From NCBI RefSeq assembly GCF_014637795.1, contig NZ_BMFD01000017.1, positions 1 to 64,000 of the forward strand: DNA of 64,000 bases, given 5' to 3'. A program made the position numbers and the translations under genes. The notes below the pieces were generated by a model. It saw nothing but the letters and a program-made list of their open reading frames with translations. It made no database searches and was not told the DNA's origin. Of this stretch, positions 54,819 through 63,266 are shown piece after piece (positions within the stretch are counted from its first letter, which is position 1; each line of letters starts with the position of its first letter). The DNA comes from Belliella aquatica. GTDB lineage: Bacteria; Bacteroidota; Bacteroidia; Cytophagales; Cyclobacteriaceae.

Positions 54819-55925
54819 CTATGCTTGTTTGGAAGTTAAAAGTTCAACAGTTTTGAACCAATAGAAGAAAGCAGATTTATCTGGAAGTCTTTTCAATCGC
54901 ATCAGGAAGTTCCAATTCGGATCTTCAATGGTCCAATTTTTAATGTCTTGACCTTCATAATAAACAATAGGTGAAAGGTCATTCATCTTGATTTTTGCTG
55001 CCAGGTATGCAATCCGAGCAGATGCGGATACTGCATCATCAATTCTAAAGTTCCCTTCCATTAGAAAACCAGTACCAAACGCAATAATCCCTTTTTGCAA
55101 TTCTTTGAACTTTGCTTTTTCATCATCATTGCCTCGATCTCGTTTGGCCAGGATGATGCAAGTGTCAATCGTGTCTTGAAGTACTATATCCGGAGTGAGT
55201 TCTGCATCTGGGTTTCCATTTTTCCGATAAACAATTTCATGCTCAGCAAATACCTGAAAACTGGCCGCCACCACATCCATGTTTTTAATGTTCTCAAAGA
55301 GTTTACTCAGATCGAAAAGCTGTTTGCATATCTCCATAGAGAACGGCTGATTGTCTTTACCCTTGAAGTAGGGGATGCCGATAGTATTAGGAGCAAATGC
55401 AGTCAATTTATCCCCTGTAATTGAATCAATAGATGGCATGGTGACCAGAGTCTCATCTTCTGTTTCGATCCATTTGGTAATCACAGGTTTTTCGACCACA
55501 TCTGGATAAATTGAATCTTCGATTAGAACATCTAATAGAATGGTACCAGAACCTTGTCGCTTGGAATCAAATTTGAATTTGTAGTGTGCTTTTGGTACTC
55601 CTTTTTTGTAGCTGCGATGTTCGTCTAGTTCAACACTCGTGAAATTGGAAGAGTCTATAACCTTTTGCAAAATACTCTCCACTTCTTTCCGGTCAGTTTT
55701 ACTGATTATGTCGATATCAATGGAGAATCGGTTTCCTGTTTCTAATAAAAGTACCAAACTAGTACCTCCTTTGAAAACAAAATCAAGTCCATTGCTTTTC
55801 AGCCTCTCCAGCAAATGCAAAGCATAAATCATCTTTTCCAAAATGATTTTGTCAATTCGTTTGTGGTCTTTTTGTTTCTTAAAACCCTCTAACCATTCAT
55901 CAGTAAAACAATGTTCCTTTATCAT
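54819..55925 (-). CDS. AbiEii-type nucleotidyltransferase toxin (module 1)
   Basis: 368 aa. DNA-polymerase-beta-like nucleotidyltransferase core near the N-terminus: LDFVFKGGTSLVLLLETGNR then FSIDIDII (the G-[GS]-T and D-x-D catalytic motifs), followed by DSITGDKLTAFAPNTIGIPY, a typical AbiEii block that includes the conserved Lys. AbiEii toxins modify tRNA or other targets by NTP transfer and cause growth arrest, often during phage infection. It overlaps its upstream partner by 4 bp (ATGA). Longer than module 2 (325 aa) and only distantly similar. Confidence 0.88.
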   Translation of the reverse strand: MIKEHCFTDEWLEGFKKQKDHKRIDKIILEKMIYALHLLERLKSNGLDFVFKGGTSLVLLLETGNRFSIDIDIISKTDRKEVESILQKVIDSSNFTSVELDEHRSYKKGVPKAHYKFKFDSKRQGSGTILLDVLIEDSIYPDVVEKPVITKWIETEDETLVTMPSIDSITGDKLTAFAPNTIGIPYFKGKDNQPFSMEICKQLFDLSKLFENIKNMDVVAASFQVFAEHEIVYRKNGNPDAELTPDIVLQDTIDTCIILAKRDRGNDDEKAKFKELQKGIIAFGTGFLMEGNFRIDDAVSASARIAYLAAKIKMNDLSPIVYYEGQDIKNWTIEDPNWNFLMRLKRLPDKSAFFYWFKTVELLTSKQA

Positions 55926-56686
55926 TCAATGATGTCTTGTACGAGGTGGTGCATGTGGTTCGTCATGAACTGCTTAATTTCTTGTTCTCTTTCTCTTCGT
56001 TTAGCGTAGCTAAAAAGCTTGGTGAAATTTATGCCATAGTTGCTAATAGCATTTTCATAGATGTGCATCAATTCAGAGCCTTGCAGGTAATAGAATAGTC
56101 TTTCTTCTGCAAAGAGGTCCACCAAAATCTTCTCAAGTAGTGGAGTATAAAACTCCACTCTTTTCTCCGTTCTTTTGGCAATAGGGGAGCGCGTAATTAG
56201 TTTTTTAATAATTACTGGGTATTCACTTTCAGCGATGTAAAAGTCGATGACTTTATCATCAGGGTTGAGATATAGCTCGTTTCTTGATGAGTCTTTTAGT
56301 TCATAATACAAGGACTCAGTGAAATCCTTTTCTATTTCAATATGGATGATACGTCTGCTGGCTTGGTGTTGTGAAAACTCATTGAGCCATTCCGTTTCCC
56401 AAATGCAGTATCTGGCATCCTCAAATTTGTTTGTAATTCGCTTGGCGAGCTTAATAAGCTCTGACGATATTTCCGGTTTGTATTTGGGCTTGTATGAAAT
56501 AACATATAGACCCCTCTTGATTTGTCTAATGATGTTTTTGTCTTTGAGATCATATATTCTCCAACCAAAGGTTCCCTTTTTAAGATCAGGCTCGAAATAA
56601 CGATAGAATTCAAACAGGTCTTCCCGAGTAAAATACTCCCGGTTTTTAAATTCATCAATTAATCTGTTCTCTATGACTTTTGGCAT
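55922..56686 (-). CDS. AbiEi-like antitoxin/transcription factor (DUF6577-type, module 1)
   Basis: 254 aa from the ATG at 56686 (MPKVIENRLIDEFKNREYFT); the ORF extends 18 codons upstream without homology. An N-terminal winged helix (FTREDLFEFYRYFEPDLKKG ... DKNIIRQIKRGLYVIS) is followed by a ~170-aa domain resembling the AbiEi C-terminal fold. In AbiE systems the partner represses its own operon and blocks toxicity. It lies directly upstream of, and overlaps, the nucleotidyltransferase gene. Imperfect repeats upstream (56722-56779) are candidate binding sites. Confidence 0.78.
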   Translation of the reverse strand: MPKVIENRLIDEFKNREYFTREDLFEFYRYFEPDLKKGTFGWRIYDLKDKNIIRQIKRGLYVISYKPKYKPEISSELIKLAKRITNKFEDARYCIWETEWLNEFSQHQASRRIIHIEIEKDFTESLYYELKDSSRNELYLNPDDKVIDFYIAESEYPVIIKKLITRSPIAKRTEKRVEFYTPLLEKILVDLFAEERLFYYLQGSELMHIYENAISNYGINFTKLFSYAKRREREQEIKQFMTNHMHHLVQDIIE

Positions 56687-56721
56687 ATTAGTTCCAATTT
56701 TTACCAAAACTACAAAATTTT

Positions 56722-56779
56722 GGCGAATATTGGAAATCAAAAAAACGCCAGTAAATCAAAATACCGGCAAATATTGGAA
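56722..56779 (-). promoter_or_regulatory. Direct repeats upstream of AbiE-like module 1
   Basis: GGCGAATATTGGAA (56722-56735) and GGCAAATATTGGAA (56766-56779) are spaced 44 bp apart with a weaker related unit between them (AATCAAAAAAACGCC / AATCAAAATACCGGC). They lie 36-93 bp upstream of the ATG, so they could be regulator-binding sites. Confidence 0.5.
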
Positions 56780-56885
56780 TTCTCGTAGGGCCAGAGATTT
56801 GGCTCTTTTGCAAAGCTTGGTTTGTCGGTTGGCCTGAGTGGCTTTGTAAATGTGACAAATGAGCGATGGCTTTTCTTTTTCGCAT

Positions 56886-57000
56886 TCTGACTAACCAATA
56901 CAAAATCCCTCAAATTAACCTGATTTCCAATCCTGATTAGTCATCCCTAATTTATCAATTCTCTTTTCAATTCCATCAACTAATCCCAACTTGCTTTCTA
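56886..57000. repeat. R4 copy 3
   Basis: ATCCCTCAAATTAACCTGATTTCCAATCCTGATTAGTCATC...TTTATCAATT...CCATCAACTAATCCCAACTT, similar to 54190-54280 and 13936-14025. Position is again just upstream of a minus-strand operon. Confidence 0.6.
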
Positions 57001-57057
57001 ATTACAATCAAAAACCAAAATCCCGCCCTAATAGGGTGTTTTTCACCTTAAAATTTA

Positions 57058-58170
57058 CTAATCCTCTTCTAATGCAGACGGGACGATAGATAAATAGACT
57101 TACCTTTAATTTCTTGTAGAGAGGAGTAAGTCCCTAAATTCTGGAAAAGTTACGTTACAGAATCTTCAATTTATAATTAATATCAAAGTTCTCAACTGCG
57201 TTAGGGGCTGAAATCCAACCCATAACGCAAATCAAAACTTAATTTTCAAGCATTTTGAAGATTTCATTTTCCATACTGGCACATTTAGACCGAAAAGGGT
57301 GGCACAATTCGAACCGTTATCTTAAGGATTTACTAAAAAACCAAAACCATTGATCAGAAGAGTCAATCCCGAGCTTCGAGACAAACTGCGCTTCAAAATA
57401 TCCTCTTACTTCATTCCTGAAAAATAACTTTTGATAGGGGTCAATTTGCATCACCAGCTGGGGGTCAATTTAAATCGTCAGAAAGGGGTCAATCCCGAAA
57501 ATCGGGACAGGCTATGATCCGGAATATCCACCTGTGTGCCCAGTTGACAATAATCCACAAGATTATTTGTGAAAAAATTACATACTAGTGTCATTGCGGA
57601 TAACAATATTAACTTCTTTTAATTTTTCCAGTATTAGTTCTAGTTTCTCGTCCAATGTTTGGTTTCCAATAATTTTCAAAACAGGATTTTTGGTATGTGC
57701 CAACCAAGTCTCATGAGCTTTTAAAGTTCTGTTGGCAATTCCTGTGTTATGGTCATAATCTGTTGCCCAAGAAATAAAATCATTAAATTGTTTTGCTCTT
57801 TTTGGGTCTGTGTAAATGATGTCACCAGATCTTTCCAATTCCCGTTTTTTAAGCCTTTCAATTCTTATCTCATTTGGAAGGTAAAGAAATATGATCAAGT
57901 CAAAATCGGGAAATAAATTGTCTCCCCAATGAATGATTGAACCGCCCAAAATCCAATTTTCTTTTTCACTTAAATCTTTGGCAATAAGTTGATTTCTTTC
58001 ATTTGGATCTCGTCTGTGAGTAAAAGGTGGTTCTGTTTTAAGCCAAAAATAGTCATCACTGTCAAAATATTTCACTCCCAATTTTTTACCCACTAATTGC
58101 CCTAACGTTGTCACTCCACTTCCCGATGCTCCAAAAATATGTAGTTTCATGACTTTATTGTGTCGATTTG
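57058..58170. repeat. 1.1-kb direct duplication, copy B
   Basis: Counterpart of 53046-54165: R3 (57185-57440), GGGGTCAATTTGCATCACCAG, R2 (to 57535), R1 copy 9 (57543-57606) and the second kinase-like gene. An inverted pair CTGCGTTAGGGG / CCCATAACGCA (57197-57228) lies at the start of R3. Confidence 0.85.
57578..58150 (-). CDS. Adenylate-kinase-like P-loop protein, copy B
   Basis: 190 aa from the ATG at 58150 (MKLHIFGASGSGVTTLGQLV). About 93% identical to copy A at 53573-54145, including the Walker A variant GASGSGV-T-T without lysine, and FDSDDYFWLKTEPPFTHRRD. The longer ORF (start 58216) would begin 2 bp after hsdR, but its first 22 residues are absent from copy A. The C-terminus IVIRNDTSM and the stop codon are formed by R1 copy 9. 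Both copies are intact, so both may be expressed. Confidence 0.82.
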   Translation of the reverse strand: MKLHIFGASGSGVTTLGQLVGKKLGVKYFDSDDYFWLKTEPPFTHRRDPNERNQLIAKDLSEKENWILGGSIIHWGDNLFPDFDLIIFLYLPNEIRIERLKKRELERSGDIIYTDPKRAKQFNDFISWATDYDHNTGIANRTLKAHETWLAHTKNPVLKIIGNQTLDEKLELILEKLKEVNIVIRNDTSM

Positions 58171-58218
58171 TAACATCCTTATCATCAATATAGATTAGAT
58201 TCCTATGAAGGGGCATGA

Positions 58219-61200
58219 CTACCTAGATCCACCAGTTCTATACTTCTTAAAATTCTCCGCTTGCTCAAAAATCTCTTTATACACTTCATCCCGATCTACA
58301 GGTGGGTAGTCATTTTCTGCTAATAAGATGATTAAATCAACCTTTAACTCAGCTTTAATATCATCTCTTTTGCTCCAATCAGTGTACTTGGCTTTGTCAT
58401 CTACAACAGATTTGACGTCCTTGGCCAAAGTAAGCAACCTATCATCAGGATAGGTGAAGTCGTACTTCACTGCCAGTGCCTTGAGAATGTCATAAAAGGC
58501 TTTCTCTTCAAAATCTATCCCCAAATCCTTGAAAGAATCTTTCTCTTTTCTAAGCTGATGGTAAAGATCAATGATTTCATCTGTGAAATCTTCCAATACA
58601 TTGCTGACCAAGACATCTGCCTCTTTTCTTTCGTTGTATTTGTCCACCAACACCTGCATCTTTTTACTGAAATCTACCCCCTTGGCACGGTTGATTTTTT
58701 TGAATTCGTCGATGGCTTTGGCTAGGAGCTTTTGAAGAAGCTTGATCTTTGTATTGGGGAGTTTGATCTTGTCGATCTTTGCAAGATAATCTTCATCGAA
58801 AATATCAACCTCTTTTTGTTTTTCGTCTCCAAGTTTAAAAATCTCCTCAACCCCCTCACTTTCTATGGCAGCTTGAATCATATCCCGCACTTTTGAATTC
58901 ATCTGGGCTGTATCAGGCGCTTCTCCTTTGAGTAGTTTGTAGATAATCGATCTTACTGCAATGTAAAAATGGATTTGATTTTTTTCTTCTTGGGTAATTG
59001 TCTCTGATCCTGAACATATATCATAAGCGGCTTTCATCCTTTTGACCAAATTCATAAAACGCTTCTCCAGATCTTTGGTCAATTGCACAAATTCGGCCGC
59101 CATGTTCAAGGTATTCAGCTGCTGCATGGGATTTCCCTCGAAATAGCCCTTACTGTCAAACTTCAAAAATACCCGAGAGAGCAAATCCAAATGATCCCTG
59201 ACCACGACAATAGATTGCTCTATATCTTCAAAATTCTGGCTATCTACCTTATTATACTGGGCAAGGGCCAAGTTCATTTGTTTTTTGATTCCGATATAAT
59301 CTACCACAAGCCCCTTTTCCTTCCCTTCAAATTTCCGGTTGACCCTAGATATGGTCTGAATCAAATTATGCCTTTGAATGGGCTTGTCAATATAAATTGT
59401 ATCCAAAAATGGGACATCAAATCCCGTAAGCCACATATCTACCACTATGGCAATCTTGAAGTTTGACTTGATGTTTTTAAACTGCCGATCCAATTCTTTT
59501 CTGTAAACCTTGTTTCCCAGCATAAAGTAAAGGTCTTCATGATCATCTTTGCCACGGGTCATGACCATCTTGATTTTTGCTTCAGGAAGAATTTCTTTTT
59601 TGTCACTTTCGCTTAATTCCACAGCTGGATCTGCTGCTCTTATCTCTGCCCAATCCGGTCTTAAGTCAATAACATTCTTATAGAATTCGTAAGCAATCTC
59701 CCTGCTGCTACACACAAAAATAGCTTTTCCTACCACTGTGGAGCCTTCTGCTACTCGCTGTTCATAGTGCTTGACAAAATCCTCTGCCAAAGCTTTTAAC
59801 CGATCAGGATCACCAATGATGGTTGACATCTGAGCCATGGCCCTTTTACTACTTTCTATTTGGTAGTCATTCGTACCTTCTTCAGCACATTGGTTATAAT
59901 AGTCTTCTATTTCCTTCAGCTTACTGTTATTGAGTAGGACTTTGGCCGCTCTACCTTCATATACAATTCTTACTGTGATCTCATCTTTTACAGACTCAGT
60001 CATCGTGTAGGAATCCACTATATCACCAAACACATCAAGCGTGGCATCCACAGGAGTTCCTGTAAAACCTACATAGGTAGCGTTGGGTAGGGAATCATGA
60101 AGATACTTGGCAAAACCATAGGTTTTTGTAACACCTTTTTCAGTTATTCTAACCTTTTGGTCCAGATTGATCTGAGATCGGTGGGCTTCGTCAGAAATGC
60201 AGATGACGTTGTTTCTGTCTGTGAGTAGCTTGCTGTCCTCTGTAAACTTATGAATGGTTGTCAAAAATACACCACCACTATTTCTTCCTTGGAGCTTTTC
60301 TCGCAAACCCTTTCGGCTTTCCACGGAAATAATTTCATTGTCTCCTATAAATCCCTTTGCATTGGTAAACTGTCCCGAGAGCTGATCATCCAAGTCCGTA
60401 CGGTCTGTGATCAAGACAATAGTAGGAGAGGAGAAGAGGGGACTTTTCATGACAAGCCTTGCCAAAAACAACATGGTGTAGCTTTTACCACATCCTGTAG
60501 TACCAAAGTATGTTCCTCCTTTACCATCACCCTGTGGTTTTTGATGGATTAGAATATTGTCAAACAGTTTTCTGGCTGCATAATATTGAGGATAGCGGCA
60601 TACTATTTTATCTTCTCTATTTGAAGTGTCTGGAAGAAAAATGAAATTCTGAATGATGTCTAAGAGTCTTTTAGGTTCGAAAACCCCATAAATCATCGAA
60701 TAGAGGGAATCAATTCCTTCTACATCTACTTCGTTACCACTTATTTTCCTCCAAGCATAATAAAAGTCATAAGAAGAGAAAAAAGAACCCATCTTGCTAT
60801 TCACCCCATCACTGATCACACAGAAGGTGTTGTATTTAAACAGCTCAGGAATATCTCTTTTATATCTTATTGAAAGTTGTTTGTAGGCATCATAAAGGGT
60901 GGCTTCTTCTCGGATTGCACTTTTAAACTCAAATACAACCAAAGGCATTCCGTTGATGTAGAGAATGCAGTCCGGAATCCTCTTTTCCTGATATTGAATC
61001 TCCAGTTGGTTGACTATCCGATAGATATTTTTATCAGCACTATAGGTAAGGGTAGGCTCCTCTGCAGCTAGGTTAACATCTGTGATTTCCTCTCTGTTTG
61101 AGTTGGTTGATTGTGAGATTTCTCTGAAGTCCAGAAGCTGTATATAAAGATCTTTGTCAACAGCATTTTCCCTTTTCAACACAAAGCCATCACTCAGCCA

Positions 61201-61449
61201 TTCCATAAATGCTTTGTTGCTGGCATAAAGGTCTGAGGCAGGAAGATTTTCAAGCTTACGGATAATCTGATCAATTTCATTGGCGGTGATCCCATCCTTT
61301 TCATAGCGCTTTTGCAAAAAATCCTGAAGGTCAGCTTTGATCAAAACTTCAGAAAGGTCTCTTTTCATAGCCTTACCGCTAAGGTATTCAAAGCCCTTCT
61401 CTTCCAGTAATTGTACTATAAGTGATTCTAACTTGCTTTCTGTAAACAT
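58219..61449 (-). CDS. hsdR: Type I restriction enzyme, HsdR subunit
   Basis: 1,076 aa, full length. RecB-like nuclease domain with PDCILYINGMPLVVFEFKSA near residue ~160 (D...E-x-K), SF2 motor with Walker A GTTGCGKSY (~312-320), DEAH in ICISDEAHRSQ, motif III YVGFTGTPVD, motif IV VCSSREIAYEFY and motif VI LIQTISRVNRKFEG, then the C-terminal helical region that binds the methylase. HsdR cleaves unmethylated DNA after ATP-driven translocation but needs HsdM and HsdS; neither is adjacent. Upstream is the AbiE module 2 (94-bp gap), downstream the kinase-like gene. HsdM/HsdS may lie beyond 64000. Confidence 0.95.
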   Translation of the reverse strand: MFTESKLESLIVQLLEEKGFEYLSGKAMKRDLSEVLIKADLQDFLQKRYEKDGITANEIDQIIRKLENLPASDLYASNKAFMEWLSDGFVLKRENAVDKDLYIQLLDFREISQSTNSNREEITDVNLAAEEPTLTYSADKNIYRIVNQLEIQYQEKRIPDCILYINGMPLVVFEFKSAIREEATLYDAYKQLSIRYKRDIPELFKYNTFCVISDGVNSKMGSFFSSYDFYYAWRKISGNEVDVEGIDSLYSMIYGVFEPKRLLDIIQNFIFLPDTSNREDKIVCRYPQYYAARKLFDNILIHQKPQGDGKGGTYFGTTGCGKSYTMLFLARLVMKSPLFSSPTIVLITDRTDLDDQLSGQFTNAKGFIGDNEIISVESRKGLREKLQGRNSGGVFLTTIHKFTEDSKLLTDRNNVICISDEAHRSQINLDQKVRITEKGVTKTYGFAKYLHDSLPNATYVGFTGTPVDATLDVFGDIVDSYTMTESVKDEITVRIVYEGRAAKVLLNNSKLKEIEDYYNQCAEEGTNDYQIESSKRAMAQMSTIIGDPDRLKALAEDFVKHYEQRVAEGSTVVGKAIFVCSSREIAYEFYKNVIDLRPDWAEIRAADPAVELSESDKKEILPEAKIKMVMTRGKDDHEDLYFMLGNKVYRKELDRQFKNIKSNFKIAIVVDMWLTGFDVPFLDTIYIDKPIQRHNLIQTISRVNRKFEGKEKGLVVDYIGIKKQMNLALAQYNKVDSQNFEDIEQSIVVVRDHLDLLSRVFLKFDSKGYFEGNPMQQLNTLNMAAEFVQLTKDLEKRFMNLVKRMKAAYDICSGSETITQEEKNQIHFYIAVRSIIYKLLKGEAPDTAQMNSKVRDMIQAAIESEGVEEIFKLGDEKQKEVDIFDEDYLAKIDKIKLPNTKIKLLQKLLAKAIDEFKKINRAKGVDFSKKMQVLVDKYNERKEADVLVSNVLEDFTDEIIDLYHQLRKEKDSFKDLGIDFEEKAFYDILKALAVKYDFTYPDDRLLTLAKDVKSVVDDKAKYTDWSKRDDIKAELKVDLIILLAENDYPPVDRDEVYKEIFEQAENFKKYRTGGSR

Positions 61450-61543
61450 GGATCAATAAAACTAAAACATCAAATTAAGAAAAATAATTTAAAATAGAAT
61501 GCTGTATTCTTTGGAGTTGTCTGATGTTCAGATTCTGAAGCTC

Positions 61544-62518
61544 CTATTTAATAGTCCAAGTGATTGTTTTAAGTCTTTCTCGAATCATGTGTAGGGTTTC
61601 AAAGATGGCTTCTTCTTTGGGGAAATCTCCATAGACCAGGTTTTTAAAGTTTTCTGTATAAGTAACCTTCAATTCACTCCATACATTTTCAAGATCTTTA
61701 AAAATAAGTGCCTTGTTGGGATGATGAGTTAACCAATTGTTATTGTTTCTGAAGCTTATCACATCATCTTTGGCTACTTTCAATAGCATTTCATCAAATA
61801 CTTGGGAGTGGAGGAAGTTCAAAAATAAGTCTTGTTTGAGTAATTGATGTAGGTCGAAAGTATGTCGTATTTTGTTTTTTAAGTCCTCAATTGGATTTTC
61901 GGTATAGGAGAAACGAACTAAGCTCATTATTTTTTCACAAATAGTTCTAGTAGGCTCTAGCACCGATAATTCAAAAGCCATCAACCCATTTTCTTGAGCT
62001 AATTCAGCCTGATTATTTGCTAACATCATTTGACCAACAAATGACACTATACTCTTGGTAGTATATGGTTCATAATACCCTAACCAAGTTGATTCCAGAA
62101 TGATCACATCTCTAACTTGACCATAATCACCTTGAAATTCTTTATTGTAGGAGTGTGCTGTTTTTCGGTTCATTCCCATTTTTCGGGTAATGCCTTCAAC
62201 CTCAACTTCAGGTAATGTGGTTTCCACAATGCTACTTATAGTCTTTAACTTCGATTTTAACTTATTATCTGATTCGCCCTCTCGTCTAAGTACTACCAGG
62301 TCAATATCTTCTGAAAAGCGGTCTATCATATTATAACACTTGGATAGCGCTGTTCCCCCTTTGAATACAGTATCTTTACCAATATCATCTTTAAAAATGG
62401 CAAATAGCGCATAAGTGACCCAATAGTCTTTCTCAACATATATTGCAGGAATTTTCATTTGGTCTGCTGTAAACTGAATAGCTTGTCTAAATAGAGTCTT
62501 GTTTTCGTGCAGTTTCAT
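61544..62518 (-). CDS. AbiEii-type nucleotidyltransferase toxin (module 2)
   Basis: 324 aa from the ATG at 62518 (MKLHENKTLFRQAIQFTADQ), chosen because it overlaps the antitoxin stop as ATGA; an upstream ATG at 62530 is less well placed. Core motifs: KDTVFKGGTALSKCYNMIDR then FSEDIDLVVLRR (G-G-T and D-x-D), and the conserved EKIMSLVRFSYTEN block. It belongs to the AbiEii/MenT nucleotidyltransferase group and is likely to be a growth-inhibiting enzyme neutralised by the upstream gene. Coupled expression and the neighbouring hsdR support a phage-defence role. Confidence 0.9.
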   Translation of the reverse strand: MKLHENKTLFRQAIQFTADQMKIPAIYVEKDYWVTYALFAIFKDDIGKDTVFKGGTALSKCYNMIDRFSEDIDLVVLRREGESDNKLKSKLKTISSIVETTLPEVEVEGITRKMGMNRKTAHSYNKEFQGDYGQVRDVIILESTWLGYYEPYTTKSIVSFVGQMMLANNQAELAQENGLMAFELSVLEPTRTICEKIMSLVRFSYTENPIEDLKNKIRHTFDLHQLLKQDLFLNFLHSQVFDEMLLKVAKDDVISFRNNNNWLTHHPNKALIFKDLENVWSELKVTYTENFKNLVYGDFPKEEAIFETLHMIRERLKTITWTIK

Positions 62519-63249
62519 ATAATATTCCATTTTTCAGCGCTGAATAATACTTTTTCTGCACCTGCTAGCTTATATTTAGTGATTGGATTCAATGACATAA
62601 AAAGTGGTTCGGCTGCTTTGTTTTTTTGTAATTCATCTAATAATGCGCCCAATAAAGCTCTTGTAGCAGGGGGGTATTTTAAAGCTAATCGAACCAGGGT
62701 GTTGATATCCTTCTCTGTATATTTTTTGAGGATAGCCAAAAACCGCTTACAAGATGATTCCACCCTTGCATCAGGGATTTTCTTGATATAACGAATGCTA
62801 TCCAACACTTGCAGAAGGGGGATGTTGTCTTTAGTAATGATGTTTTTTTGTTTTATGAAAGAAATGCTATAGCGCTCTCTTTTAAAACTAGGGCGAGTCT
62901 GATTTTTCCCGATTTGTATGGTATTACTGATTTGCGTGGTTAACCCCAGTTTACTGAAAATGCTAAAACCTGTTAGGTAACCAGTGACTTTTCCATCTTC
63001 CTCCAGCAAGTCTTTGACTACCTGTTTCTGTTCAGGTTGAAGATCCCCGAAAATTGTTCTTTCAGGTTTGTAGTATTTCCCTTTTGATAGTTTAGCGATT
63101 TTACCTGACTGTGCCATGCGGTTTAGCGCTTTGATTACAGCTTCTTTTTGTTTCACCTCTGTGATAAAATCATCATAGGTGAAAACAAATCCTTTTGGTA
63201 ATCTGTCTATCGTAAAAGCTATATAATCAGTTGTTTTCATGGGTAACAA
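62515..63249 (-). CDS. AbiEi-family antitoxin/transcriptional regulator (module 2)
   Basis: 244 aa. N-terminal winged helix (DYIAFTIDRLPKGFVFTYDD, NRMAQSGKIAKLSKGKYYKP) typical of AbiEi/DUF6088, then GYLTGFSIFSKLGLTTQISN and the C-terminal domain (VLDSIRYIKKIPDARVESSC). AbiEi proteins bind inverted repeats in their own promoter and hold the toxin in check. Exactly such repeats lie at 63267-63352, 18 bp upstream of this start. Stop and toxin start overlap (ATGA). Confidence 0.9.
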   Translation of the reverse strand: MLPMKTTDYIAFTIDRLPKGFVFTYDDFITEVKQKEAVIKALNRMAQSGKIAKLSKGKYYKPERTIFGDLQPEQKQVVKDLLEEDGKVTGYLTGFSIFSKLGLTTQISNTIQIGKNQTRPSFKRERYSISFIKQKNIITKDNIPLLQVLDSIRYIKKIPDARVESSCKRFLAILKKYTEKDINTLVRLALKYPPATRALLGALLDELQKNKAAEPLFMSLNPITKYKLAGAEKVLFSAEKWNII

Positions 63250-63266
63250 AGGTAATAAATAAAAGT

